A stretch of DNA of 45,795 nt. It comes from Verrucomicrobiota bacterium. GTDB lineage: Bacteria; Verrucomicrobiota; Verrucomicrobiia; Limisphaerales; UBA8199. The stretch covers positions 1 through 45,795 of the forward strand of contig JAAYVL010000178.1 in NCBI GenBank assembly GCA_012517205.1. Reading direction: 5' to 3'. Positions 26,089-34,862 of the stretch are shown one piece after another; position 1 is the stretch's first letter; every line of letters starts with the position of its first letter. The notes under the pieces are model-generated. The model was not told where the DNA came from. It did not search any database and worked only from the letters and a program-made list of their open reading frames with translations. A program made the position numbers and the translations under genes.

Positions 26089-26592
26089 GTGCATATGACA
26101 TTCGATGACAGTCCGGAAATGGCCCGCGCCACCGCCGCACAGCAATTGCTGTTTCCCGCCAATCCGCGCGCCGTCTCTGATCAAGTGGGGCTGAACTGGT
26201 GGACGGCCCTGAAGCTCTACGAGGATGGCTGGCTCAGTTTTTCCCCCGCCGATACGCCGCGCCTGGACGAAGCGCAGGAAGCCGAACTGCGTTTCCTGGG
26301 CTCACTGATCACGGCCGGCTGCGACCGGGGCATGCTCATGACCCTGCTGGAGCAACTGTCCAAGCCCTACGCCTACGATCTGCGCCGCCTTTACTATGAC
26401 TGGGCGGAACGCTACTGGCGGCTCCTGCCGGACCCGCTGGCCCATCCGGAAGCCACGTTCGCCGACTGGCTGCACAGCCTGGTGAAGCAGCGGGATGTTG
26501 ATTCGCTGACGGGCATCCTCGAACTGGTCCAGGACGCGCTCTCCCGGGTTCGCGTCGAGACCGCGCAAGGCGAACTGGATCGGCCCGGGTGA
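26089..26592 (+). CDS. Hypothetical protein with MerR-like winged-helix region
   Basis: Protein of 167 residues. The start is GTG 26089 or ATG 26095 (MTFDDSPEM). Residues 30-90 (QVGLNWWTALKLYEDGWLSF, then EAELRFLGSLITAGCDRGML) follow the spacing of a MerR-type helix-turn-helix with wing and following helix: an aromatic-rich recognition region, 'YEDGWLS', then a leucine-rich helix with Gly/Cys before a short loop. The fit is by eye and moderate. The C-terminal half is helical, with no recognised effector motif. A DNA-binding role is inference. It lies between the transglycosylase and the DUF192 lipoprotein (convergent with the latter). Confidence 0.6.
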   Translation: MHMTFDDSPEMARATAAQQLLFPANPRAVSDQVGLNWWTALKLYEDGWLSFSPADTPRLDEAQEAELRFLGSLITAGCDRGMLMTLLEQLSKPYAYDLRRLYYDWAERYWRLLPDPLAHPEATFADWLHSLVKQRDVDSLTGILELVQDALSRVRVETAQGELDRPG

Positions 26593-26753
26593 GCCCGCTT
26601 CCCCGGGAACCGGCAGTGCTCCCGCCCGCGGCATTTGCCCGCCCCGCCGACCGGACAGGGCAGCCAGAACTTCACAACCGGCCCGGTGCCTCTGGCCGGA
26701 AGCCCTTGGCTCGTATTCCCCGCACCGGCCTGCGGCTGCGGAGCTCTCCACGA

Positions 26754-27305
26754 TTATCGCCGTCCGCCCGGCTTTGCGGCATTGCCAAAGAATGTCTCCA
26801 GCAAAGTGCCGTGTTCCGTGCGAACGACCATTCCCTCCTTGACCTGGTGCCGCTGGAACCATCCCTGGTTGGCTTCGATCACGAATTGAACCCGCTCTGA
26901 GGAGGCCGCAACCGGATTCGTATTGTGCGGCTGCAGATCATGGATTTCCAGGATGACGCCTTCCGGGTCAAGGTAAGCCGCCGAGAGCGGCAGCGGACAG
27001 TTTTTCATCCAAAAGGAGGCGCGATGGGGAACGGAGAAGACGAACAACATGCCGGCGTTCTCCGCCAGGTTCGTGCGAAACATCATGCCGGTTTGCACCT
27101 GCCGGGCCGTCAACGCCAGTTCAGCCACCATTTCCTCCGCTCCCAGCCAAAGGTTCAGCGTCTGCAATTTGGGTTGCGCTGCGGCGGGCAAATCCGGCTC
27201 CAGTTCGGTTCCGGCCGCCTCCGGCGCGGCCTTCCGGCACCCGACGACACCAACCCCCAGCAGCGTCGCCACCAACCCAACCGCCAGGATGCGCCATCGT
27301 TTCAT
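26754..27305 (-). CDS. DUF192-family lipoprotein
   Basis: Protein of 183 residues from ATG 27305 (MKRWRILAVGLVATLLGVGVVGCRK). A lipobox (VVGC, Cys23) follows a hydrophobic signal, so the mature protein is lipid-anchored. The DUF192 domain covers residues 55-180, with the signatures LTARQVQTGMMFRTNLAENAGMLFVF, PHRASFWMKNCPLPLSAAYLD and the C-terminal VKEGMVVRTEHG. DUF192 proteins are small beta-barrels of unknown biochemical function, commonly exported. A longer N-terminus extending to 27398 can be read but would place the signal internally; the inner Met is preferred. A palindrome lies about 80 bases upstream. Confidence 0.85.
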   Translation of the reverse strand: MKRWRILAVGLVATLLGVGVVGCRKAAPEAAGTELEPDLPAAAQPKLQTLNLWLGAEEMVAELALTARQVQTGMMFRTNLAENAGMLFVFSVPHRASFWMKNCPLPLSAAYLDPEGVILEIHDLQPHNTNPVAASSERVQFVIEANQGWFQRHQVKEGMVVRTEHGTLLETFFGNAAKPGGRR

Positions 27306-27382
27306 CGCCCCAACCTGAGCGAAAGTCACGCGCCTTGCAAGCGCCACTTCTCTTTTGGCAGTGCCGCCACCACCTGCCGAAC

Positions 27383-27399
27383 TGTGCCAATTTGGCACA
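27383..27399. promoter_or_regulatory. Perfect 17-base palindrome TGTGCCAA-T-TTGGCACA
   Basis: Arms TGTGCCAA (27383-27390) and TTGGCACA (27392-27399) are exact reverse complements around a central T. The site is 78 bases upstream of the DUF192 lipoprotein start, on the side where its promoter should be. Size and symmetry suit a dimeric repressor operator. No cognate regulator is identifiable. Confidence 0.4.
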
Positions 27400-27570
27400 C
27401 CTCAACCTCGGCAAAAGCACCCATCCTCATTTCCGGCCTGCCTCCGTCCCTCCATCCGTAAAAATCTGAAAAAAGCCCACCCACCCACCGGAACTGCCCG
27501 CAATCCTGCCAGCCAGTCGTCCTCCCGCCCATATCCCAATTCCCGCCAATATCCGTCATTCCTCCCTCCC

Positions 27571-27679
27571 AAAGCGCTGTGTACAAGGGGTGTACAAGGG
27601 ATGCTCATCGGGTGTACCAGCTAAAATCCTATGGACTCCCGGTGAGCATCCCTTGTACACCCCTTGTACACGGCGTTTT
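27571..27679. repeat. 42-bp inverted repeat with internal tandem GTGTACAAGGG units
   Basis: The left arm (27571-27612) and right arm (27638-27679) are reverse complements. The inner 34 bp match except for one T/C difference, and the outer part adds a few G-T pairs. A 25-base loop separates them. Each arm starts with two exact tandem copies of GTGTACAAGGG (27579-27589 and 27590-27600 on the left), so TGTACA occurs four times symmetrically. As RNA it would form a hairpin of about 40 bp; as DNA it could bind regulators. It does not resemble a terminator (long, no T-run) and no transposase is adjacent. Confidence 0.9.
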
Positions 27680-27937
27680 AGGAGGGGGAAATGGGCTTGG
27701 CAGTGGCTAAGTTTCTCAAAAGTGAGAATAGAAGCGGCGGGAGATGGCGAATGATCGCTGAGAAGCCTTTCAGCGGGAGTGTCCAATAATTGGACAGTTC
27801 GAGATAGCGTCGGGAGGCTGGGAAGTGGGCAGGGCTGCGGACTATTGAGGAGGGCAGGATTACGGATTTGGGGTGGGGGGCGAGAAAGACTCATTGAAGG
27901 GCTTGCCTTTGGGTCGGCTTTCTCACAGTTTGCCTGC

Positions 27938-29374
27938 ATGAACGACCGGACAATGGCTTCCTCTCAGGCACTCCCCTTGCGAAACGGCGTGGCGCGGCAC
28001 TGGTCGCGCCGTCAATTCCTGCGGACGGCGTCCGCAGCGGGTGTTGCCGCGCCGTTCTTTCTGGCCCGCACCAGCCTGCTGGCGGCGCCCCGGGCCATTT
28101 CCCCCAACAGCAAGCTGGCTCACGCCTGCGTGGGTGTGGGCGGCATGGGAGCCGTTGATTTGCAACGGTTCCAGGCTCATCAGCGGGTGGAGATCGTGGC
28201 TTTATGCGACGTGGACACGCACGCGCTCGATAAAGCGGCCCAGGCCGTTCCGGGCGCGCGGCTTTACACCGACTGGCGGGAATTGCTCGACAAGGAGGGG
28301 GGCCGGTTGGATTCGGTGAATGTTGCCGTGCCGGACCACATGCATTTCTCGATTGCCTATAACGCGATTGAGCAGGGCCGGCATGTCTATTGTCAGAAGC
28401 CTCTATGCCACGATGTGGCGGAGGTGCGCGCGCTGACCGAGGCGGCGGTCAAGCGGGGCGTGATCACCCAGTTGGGCACGCAGGGTGCCTCGACGGCGCG
28501 GGAGCGCATCGCGGTGCAGTGGCTCCGAGAAGGGCGGATCGGCAAGGTGACGCATGCCTATCTCTGCTCGAACCGGCCCGGCGCGGTCGAAGCGTATCGG
28601 CTTCCGGGGCCGCGCCCGGCGACGGGCCAGGAACCGCCCGCCTCCTTGAAGTGGGAGCTTTGGCTGGGCAGCGCCCCCCGCCGGCCTTACGCGCCGGAGA
28701 TTTACCATCCGGCCAAGTGGCGCGCGTGGCAGGACTTCGGCACCGGTTGGTCGGGGGATATTGGCTGCCATATCTTCGACCCGGTGTGGAAAGGGCTGGG
28801 GCTGAAGGCGCCCAAGACCGTCTGGGCGGAAGTGCAGGAGTCGTGGAAACTTTCCCCGGAGCGCCGGGCGGACACCTGGCCGCAGGGCGACCACATCATC
28901 TGGACGTTTCCGGGCAATGAAAAGATCGCAGGCCGGGAGCTGGTGCTGGAGTGGTTTGACGGCGATTACTATCCGCCGGAATCCATCCGCAAGCAGTATT
29001 CGGAAGATTTGAAGGAGTATCCGCCGGAGTCCTCGTTCCTGGCCGGAACGGAAGGCGCGATGTTGATCGGCCACGGCGCGGTGCCGCAGTTGCTGCCGGA
29101 GGACAAGTTCAGCGGGATCGAGCGGCCCCGGCTGGCGGAGCGCGATCATTACCATCACTTCGTGGACGCGTGCCTGGGCGGCGAGAAGACCGAATCGCAC
29201 TTTGCGCAGAGCGGGCCGATGACCGAGGCCATTCTGCTGGGGACGGTGGCCATCCGGGTGCCGGGGCAGAAGCTGGAGTGGAACAGTTCCCGGTTGAAAA
29301 TCACCAACCACCGGGAAGCCAACCGTTATCTTCAGCGGCGCTACCGCGAGGGCTGGCGGGTGGCGCGGTTCTGA
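27938..29374 (+). CDS. Tat-exported Gfo/Idh/MocA-family oxidoreductase
   Basis: Protein of 478 residues from ATG 27938. The Tat signal is SRRQFLRTASAAGVAAPFFLA (residues 23-43), so the enzyme should be folded with its cofactor and exported. NAD(P)-binding motif ACVGVGGMGAVDLQR follows near residue 58; the family EKP motif appears as CQKPLCHD near residue 150, with Gln replacing Glu as is common in the exported branch of these bacteria. The C-terminal substrate-binding domain includes WELWLGSAP, WHPAKW-like YHPAKWRAWQDFGTG and DIGCHIFDPVW. It probably oxidises a sugar or inositol derivative in the periplasm. Its stop codon directly abuts the stop of the convergent acyltransferase gene (TGATCA). 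Confidence 0.88.
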   Translation: MNDRTMASSQALPLRNGVARHWSRRQFLRTASAAGVAAPFFLARTSLLAAPRAISPNSKLAHACVGVGGMGAVDLQRFQAHQRVEIVALCDVDTHALDKAAQAVPGARLYTDWRELLDKEGGRLDSVNVAVPDHMHFSIAYNAIEQGRHVYCQKPLCHDVAEVRALTEAAVKRGVITQLGTQGASTARERIAVQWLREGRIGKVTHAYLCSNRPGAVEAYRLPGPRPATGQEPPASLKWELWLGSAPRRPYAPEIYHPAKWRAWQDFGTGWSGDIGCHIFDPVWKGLGLKAPKTVWAEVQESWKLSPERRADTWPQGDHIIWTFPGNEKIAGRELVLEWFDGDYYPPESIRKQYSEDLKEYPPESSFLAGTEGAMLIGHGAVPQLLPEDKFSGIERPRLAERDHYHHFVDACLGGEKTESHFAQSGPMTEAILLGTVAIRVPGQKLEWNSSRLKITNHREANRYLQRRYREGWRVARF

Positions 29375-30619
29375 TCAGAACTTGAGGAACCACTTGCGCC
29401 GATACATCTCGTAGGCGACCAGGTAAAGCCCCACCACGTAAAAGCACGCCCACATGAGCGAGGCGTTTTGGGGGCTGGCCAGGAAGCCGAAGAAAGGCGC
29501 GGTCTCGGGGCTGGCAAACGGCGCGCAGAGGTGCTGGTAAAGGAAGGTTTTGAGGGCCACCTTTTCGCCGCCGGCGCCGGTCAGCTTGATGGTGAGGGAG
29601 ATGCGCCCCAGCAGGCCCGCCAGCATGAACACCGTGATGGCGTTCATGCCGTAGATGGCGAACGGCCGGGCCCACTTGCGCCAGCCGTGCACGTCCACCA
29701 GCCAGTAGGCGACCGCAAAGCAGTTCATCGCCATGCCGGCCATGAACACGGCGTAGGAACTGGTCCAGAGTTTCTTGTTGATCGGCAGCCACACATCCAT
29801 GATCGCCCCGGCAAACAGCAGCAGGTTGCCCCCCACGAAGAGCCACGCCGTTTTGGCTTCCGGCGTCAGCCGGGAGCGGAGCAGTTGGCCGGTCAGGACG
29901 CCGAACAGGGTGGAGGCAATCGCGGGCACCGTGCTGAAGAGGCCTTCCGGGTCCCAGGTCTTGCCGCCGCTCCAGACGTGGGTGCCGATGGTCTTGCCGT
30001 TCAACACCAGGTTATCAATGTATTCGCAGAAATTGCCGTGTTCGGCCAGGCCCCCGGCGCCCCATCCCAGCCATGGCCCGACGAACATCATCAGCCAGTA
30101 GCCGGCCAGCAAACCCGCCGTCCAGAGCAATTGGCCGCGGAGGTTGGTGCCCAGGTAAATCAATATCGCGATGAAGTAGCAGATGCCGATGCGCTGCAGC
30201 ACGCCCGGGATGCGGACGGTGGTGGCAAAGTTATGCAGCCAGGCGGCCAGGCCGTCGCGGAAAAGCGAGCCGTCAATCAGGTAGCTGAAGGCGTTCAGGA
30301 AGAAGCCCAGGGCGAAAATAATCACCGCGCGGCGCAGCGCGTGGAGCAGGAGCTGGCGGCGGCTTTGGCCTTGCTCGATCCGGCGCGCGATGGAAAGCGG
30401 GATGGCGACGCCGACGATCCAAAGGAAGAACGGGAAGATCAGGTCCGTAAAAGTCCAGCCGTGCCACGCGGCGTGGTCGAGGGGTTTATAGATGGCGCTC
30501 CAGTTGCCCGGATTGTTGACCAGGATCATGGCGGCAATCGTTGCTCCGCGAAAGACATCGAGGGACATCAGGCGGGCGGGGCCAGGGCTGTGAAGCGGCA
30601 CAGGGGCGGCGGATTTCAT
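29375..30619 (-). CDS. Membrane acyltransferase of the DUF5009/HGSNAT type
   Basis: Protein of 414 residues with ten or so membrane segments. The N-terminal signature SLDVFRGATIAAMILVNNPGN, followed by HAAWHGWTFTDLIFPFFLWIVG, is that of the COG4299 family, related to heparan-alpha-glucosaminide N-acetyltransferase. The catalytic His of the family lies in the 'HAAWHGWT' stretch. These proteins move acyl groups from cytoplasmic acetyl-CoA across the membrane onto sugars outside. The start is ATG 30619 or the Met 18 codons in (MSLDVFRG), which fits the conserved block better. It is convergent with the Tat-exported oxidoreductase, sharing no spacer. A role in glycan catabolism or modification is inferred. 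Confidence 0.85.
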   Translation of the reverse strand: MKSAAPVPLHSPGPARLMSLDVFRGATIAAMILVNNPGNWSAIYKPLDHAAWHGWTFTDLIFPFFLWIVGVAIPLSIARRIEQGQSRRQLLLHALRRAVIIFALGFFLNAFSYLIDGSLFRDGLAAWLHNFATTVRIPGVLQRIGICYFIAILIYLGTNLRGQLLWTAGLLAGYWLMMFVGPWLGWGAGGLAEHGNFCEYIDNLVLNGKTIGTHVWSGGKTWDPEGLFSTVPAIASTLFGVLTGQLLRSRLTPEAKTAWLFVGGNLLLFAGAIMDVWLPINKKLWTSSYAVFMAGMAMNCFAVAYWLVDVHGWRKWARPFAIYGMNAITVFMLAGLLGRISLTIKLTGAGGEKVALKTFLYQHLCAPFASPETAPFFGFLASPQNASLMWACFYVVGLYLVAYEMYRRKWFLKF

Positions 30620-30875
30620 ATTGAATCGCGGGCAGACTACGGGGATTCCGGGCGGAAGGAAAGCGGCTTTCCCGCAAATAATAGTTGCCAGTTTTGCTGG
30701 GATGGGGCAAAATAAGCATCGAAGACCATTGCATAGGCTTTAGATAGCGGTTAGCAGCACAAAACCAATCTCGGTTCCTCACCAATTAGTTGTGCTCCGA
30801 CAGCGATGGTATCCTGTATATTGTGGTTTTTAGCCTTTACTAGGCAGAGCGAGTGTGGTTGGCTTTGGCAAGATC

Positions 30876-33800
30876 ATGTATCTGAAGAACTTGACAGTCC
30901 TGGGATTTAAGTCTTTTGCGGAGAAGACTGTTCTTAATTTCCAGCCGGGGGTCACGGCCATCGTAGGCCCCAATGGGTGTGGTAAGTCCAATGTGTCAGA
31001 CGCTATCCGTTGGGTACTGGGCGAGCAATCCGCCAAGGCCTTGCGGGGCGGCGAGATGGCGGATGTGATTTTTAACGGGACGGACAGCCGCAAGCCGCTG
31101 GGCATGGCGGAGGTGTCGCTGACGGTTGGAGGGGTGGACCCGGAAGGGCTTGCGGCGGCGGGCGTGAAACTGGTGTATGACGAGGTGACCCTTACCCGGC
31201 GGGTCTTCCGTGACGGTGGCAGCGAGTATTTTATTAATCGGACGCCTTGCCGGCTGCGGGATATCCAGCAACTGTTCATGGGCACCGGCGTGGGGCGCAC
31301 CAGCTATAGCATCATGGCGCAGGGCAACATCACGCAAATCCTCTCCAGCAAACCGGAGGATCGGCGGATGATCTTCGAGGAGGCGGCGGGCATTACCCGG
31401 TTTAAGGCCCAAAAGAAAGAGGCGCTGCGCAAGCTGGAATACACCGAGCAGAACCTGTTGCGCATCGCCGACCTGGTCCGCGAGGTGAAGCGCCAAATTA
31501 TCTCGCTCCAACGCCAGGCCGGCAAGGCCCGGCGCTACAAGCAGCTTTCCGCGGAGCTTCAGCATTTGGACACCCAGCTGGCGCGCCACCGGTTTGACCA
31601 GTTCCAGGCCGAGATCGCCGAGTGCCAGGCGGGGGTGGATGCGCTTCGCCGCGAGTTCGAGGCCCGTTCGGCCGGCGTGTTGGGCTGCGAGGACGAAATC
31701 ACGCATTTGCGCGAGCGGTTATCCGAGCTGGAGCATGAGATCAGCGGCCAGCAGCAGCGCGGGCTGGAGTTGAAGGGGGAGATGGACCGGCACGAGAGCC
31801 GGATTCAGTTCAACGAAGAGCGTTTGCGGGAGCTTGCCGCGCAGGACAGCAAAGCCGTGACGGACCTTACACAGGCCGAGGAGCGGCGCCGCGGCGCGGA
31901 GGCGGACCTGGCGGAGGCGGCCCGCCAGATGGCCGCAGGCGAAACGGCTTTGGCCGGGCATCGGCAGGCGTTTGCCGCCCGGCAGGAAACGCTGCGCCAG
32001 GTGGACGACGAATTGCGCCGCCAGCAGGAGGCGCTGCAGCAGGCGCAGGCCGGGGCCTTTGCCGCGGCGCAGGAACTGACGCGGGTGCGCAATGAGATCA
32101 CCGCGCTGGATTTGCAGAAGCAGGGCAACCTGGCGCGGCTGGAGAAGCTGTCGGCCGAGAAGATTCAGTTGGAAGAGGAGCGGGGGCGGCTGGAGGTCCG
32201 GCTGCGCGAGTTCGAGGCCAGCGTGACGGCGGAGAAGTTGAGCGCGCAGACGCAGCGCGGGACGGTCGAGCAGCGGCAGGAGCGGCTGCGCCAGGTGCGG
32301 GAAGAACTGGAGCGCGCCGCGCGCGAGCAAGACCAGGTGTTGGAGCAGCAGGCGGCGAAACGCTCGCGCCTGCATGTGCTGGAGCAGCTTCAGGCCGACC
32401 ACGAGGGTTTCAGCGCCGGATCGCTGGCCGCTTTGCGGCAGTCCCGGCATGTGCTGGGTTCGCTGGTGGACCGCATCCGCGTGCCCGACCAGTATGTCGC
32501 CGCCATCGAGGCGGCCCTGGGGCATCATTTGCAACTGGTGCTCACGGAGCAGCCGGAGTCGGCCCGGCAGATCCTGGCGGAGCTCAACACGAACAAGGCC
32601 GGCCGGGCGAGCGTTGTGCCGCTGGCTTTCATGGGCCCGGAGGGGAACGGCGGGGGCGGGGTGGCGGGCATTGCGCCGGCCGCGCTGAACGGCCGGCCGC
32701 TGCCGGCGCTGGCGGTGGTCGAGAGCGAGCCTTCAATCCGCCCACTGGTCGAGCGGTTGCTGGGCTCGACGCGGCTGGTGCCGGATTTGGATGCGGCCAC
32801 CGCCGCCTGGCGCGAAACCAATGGCCAGTTTCAATATGTCACCCTGGGCGGCGAGTTGCTGAGTTCCCACGGCGTTTACACCGGCGGCTACAACAACGGA
32901 TTCAGCGACGGCAAGGCGCCGGGCTCGCTTCTGGGGCGGAAGAACCAAATCGCCGAGCTGCAGAGCGGCCTGGCGGCCTTGCAGGAGCAGGTGGCCGAAA
33001 TCAGCCGGAACAAAGGCGCGTTGAAGAGCGAGCAGGATGAACTCGAGGAGGGCCTGCAGCAGGCGCAAACGGAACTGCGCGCCCGGGAGGTGGCCATTGC
33101 CACGCACGAAGGCGAGTTCAATGCCCTCGGCAATTCGCAACGGGTGCTGCAGCAGAAGATTGATACGGTTGTTTATGAGATCCAGAGCCTGGCGGCCCAG
33201 GAGGACGAGGGCGGCCGGAAGCGGGCGGAGCTAACCGCCCAGGCCGGCGCCGGGGAGGGGCTCGCGCAAAGCTGCCAGGCGCGGGTGCAGGAGTTGGCGG
33301 CGCACCTCGAGGCACTGCGGCAGAAGCGCGACCAGGCGAATGCCGACCTGACAGAAAGCCGGGTGGCCCTGGCGGCGGGCGAGCAGGTTTATGCTTCCTT
33401 CCAGCAGCAGCAGCGTTCACTGGAGCAGCGCATCGGTGAATTGACGCAGGTCATCGAGCAGCGGCGCGCCGAACTTTCCTCCTTTGTGGGCCGCCGGGAG
33501 CAGGCGGAATCGGAAATCCAGGAATCCCGCGGTTTGATGGACGGGTTGCGGGGCGACCGCGAGCAAGTGAACGCGCAGTTGGCGGAGGGAACGGCGCGGA
33601 AGCAGGCTCAGGAGGAGGAACTGGCGGCGCGGGAAGAGGGCTTGCGCGAGCAGCGCCGGCACTTGATCGGCTTGCAGGAGCAGCGCGGGGCGCTGGAAGT
33701 TGAACTGGCGCAGAAGAACATGGCGGCCCAGAACGTGCGCGAGCAGATTCAGCAGAAGTATCACGTCAATCTCGATACGGTGCGCAGCGAGTGCATTACG

Positions 33801-34655
33801 ATTACCTATGCCGACGAAGGGCCGGCCCGGGTGCATGTGCTGACGCCGGAGGAGATGGCCGCGGCCGGGGCGGCGACCGATTGGGCGGCGGTGGCGCAGC
33901 AGGTGGAGGCGCTGCAGGCGCGCCTGGACGAGATGGGGCCGGTGAATTTGGTGGCCATCGAAGAGTACGAGGAAACCGAGGAGCGCTACCAGTTCCTGAG
34001 CGGGCAGCACGAGGACCTGGTGCAGGCCAAGGCGGAATTGATGGCGCTGATCAATCGCATCAACGCGCAAACGCGCGAAATGTTCCGCGAAACCTTCGAA
34101 AAGATTCGCGAGAGTTTCCGCACCCTGTTCGTCGAGGTCTTCGACGGGGGCAAGGCCGACTTGCTGCTGATGGACGAAGGCGATCTGCTGGAAAGCGGCA
34201 TTGAGATTGTCGCGCGCCCGCCGGGCAAGCAGTTGCAGACCATTTCACTCTTATCGGGCGGCGAGCAGACGATGACGGCGGTGGCGCTGTTGTTTTCGAT
34301 TTACCAGGTCAAGCCCAGCCCCTTCTGCGTGCTGGATGAGTTGGACGCGCCGCTGGATGAGGCCAACATCAACCGCTTTATCCGGGTGCTGCAGCGTTTT
34401 CTGGCGCATTCCCAGTTCATCGTCATCACCCACAATAAGCGCACAATCGGGATGGCCGACGTGCTCTATGGCATCACCATGGAGGAGCACGGGGTGAGCA
34501 AAATCGTCAGCGTCAAATTCCACAAGACCCGCGAAGAGGCGGCCGGGCCGCAGGCGGCCTGGATGGAAACGCCGGCGGTCTCTCCGCCGTCCGCCGTGGC
34601 GCCGGGTGAGTCTCCCAAGCCCGACGAGGCCCACGAACTGATGCTGGCCAAATAG
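30876..34655 (+). CDS. smc: Chromosome segregation ATPase SMC
   Basis: Protein of 1259 residues, typical SMC size. ATG 30876 (MYLKNLTVLGFKSFAEK) matches the universal start; GTG 30855 would add seven residues. Domains: Walker A GPNGCGKSN (residues 32-40), Q-loop region RDIQQLFMGTGVG, a long coiled coil (about 170-510), the hinge (about 520-675), a second coiled coil (680-1020), then the ABC signature LSGGEQTMTA (near 1125) and Walker B/D-loop CVLDELDAPLDEAN (near 1152). It compacts and organises the chromosome with ScpA/ScpB, which are not in the window. A disordered tail (about 55 residues, AAGPQAAWMETPAVSP...) follows the head domain. A 9-bp inverted repeat begins at the last base of its stop codon. 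Confidence 0.97.
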   Translation: MYLKNLTVLGFKSFAEKTVLNFQPGVTAIVGPNGCGKSNVSDAIRWVLGEQSAKALRGGEMADVIFNGTDSRKPLGMAEVSLTVGGVDPEGLAAAGVKLVYDEVTLTRRVFRDGGSEYFINRTPCRLRDIQQLFMGTGVGRTSYSIMAQGNITQILSSKPEDRRMIFEEAAGITRFKAQKKEALRKLEYTEQNLLRIADLVREVKRQIISLQRQAGKARRYKQLSAELQHLDTQLARHRFDQFQAEIAECQAGVDALRREFEARSAGVLGCEDEITHLRERLSELEHEISGQQQRGLELKGEMDRHESRIQFNEERLRELAAQDSKAVTDLTQAEERRRGAEADLAEAARQMAAGETALAGHRQAFAARQETLRQVDDELRRQQEALQQAQAGAFAAAQELTRVRNEITALDLQKQGNLARLEKLSAEKIQLEEERGRLEVRLREFEASVTAEKLSAQTQRGTVEQRQERLRQVREELERAAREQDQVLEQQAAKRSRLHVLEQLQADHEGFSAGSLAALRQSRHVLGSLVDRIRVPDQYVAAIEAALGHHLQLVLTEQPESARQILAELNTNKAGRASVVPLAFMGPEGNGGGGVAGIAPAALNGRPLPALAVVESEPSIRPLVERLLGSTRLVPDLDAATAAWRETNGQFQYVTLGGELLSSHGVYTGGYNNGFSDGKAPGSLLGRKNQIAELQSGLAALQEQVAEISRNKGALKSEQDELEEGLQQAQTELRAREVAIATHEGEFNALGNSQRVLQQKIDTVVYEIQSLAAQEDEGGRKRAELTAQAGAGEGLAQSCQARVQELAAHLEALRQKRDQANADLTESRVALAAGEQVYASFQQQQRSLEQRIGELTQVIEQRRAELSSFVGRREQAESEIQESRGLMDGLRGDREQVNAQLAEGTARKQAQEEELAAREEGLREQRRHLIGLQEQRGALEVELAQKNMAAQNVREQIQQKYHVNLDTVRSECITITYADEGPARVHVLTPEEMAAAGAATDWAAVAQQVEALQARLDEMGPVNLVAIEEYEETEERYQFLSGQHEDLVQAKAELMALINRINAQTREMFRETFEKIRESFRTLFVEVFDGGKADLLLMDEGDLLESGIEIVARPPGKQLQTISLLSGGEQTMTAVALLFSIYQVKPSPFCVLDELDAPLDEANINRFIRVLQRFLAHSQFIVITHNKRTIGMADVLYGITMEEHGVSKIVSVKFHKTREEAAGPQAAWMETPAVSPPSAVAPGESPKPDEAHELMLAK

Positions 34656-34695
34656 GCGGTTCCGCTGAAAGTTCGATGGTGGCGGAGGAACCGCC
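34655..34695 (+). terminator. Possible hairpin after smc
   Basis: GGCGGTTCC (34655-34663) and GGAACCGCC (34687-34695) are perfect reverse complements separated by 23 bases, starting at the last base of the smc stop codon. No T-run follows, so it would be a weak intrinsic terminator or an RNA-stabilising hairpin. Confidence 0.35.
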
Positions 34696-34862
34696 GGTGA
34701 TGGCCGGAGATCGCGGTGCCGGATTGCATTCGGCGGCCGGGAGGTTGGCAACTCCCGCGCTTGGCTCCGGGCGCAACCGCGTTTATCCCGAAAAGCGGCG
34801 GCGGGTGTGACGCTGGGGGCCGGTTTGGGCCGGGTGTCGGCGGCGGATTCGAGGCTCCGAAC

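Larger units (their letters stand above)
27306..27937. other. Divergent intergenic region with palindromes
   Basis: 632 bases between the DUF192 lipoprotein (reverse) and the Tat-exported oxidoreductase (forward). It holds a 17-base palindrome (27383-27399), a strongly pyrimidine-rich forward strand from about 27410 to 27575, and a large inverted repeat (27571-27679). Frames continue through it but carry no recognisable protein; the forward frame entering from 27779 is an artefact upstream of the real start at 27938. Confidence 0.6.

Noticed and set aside
27571..27679. Inverted repeat as an insertion-sequence end or CRISPR-like unit
   Set aside because: No transposase or second copy is in the window, and there is only one palindrome, not a regularly spaced array.
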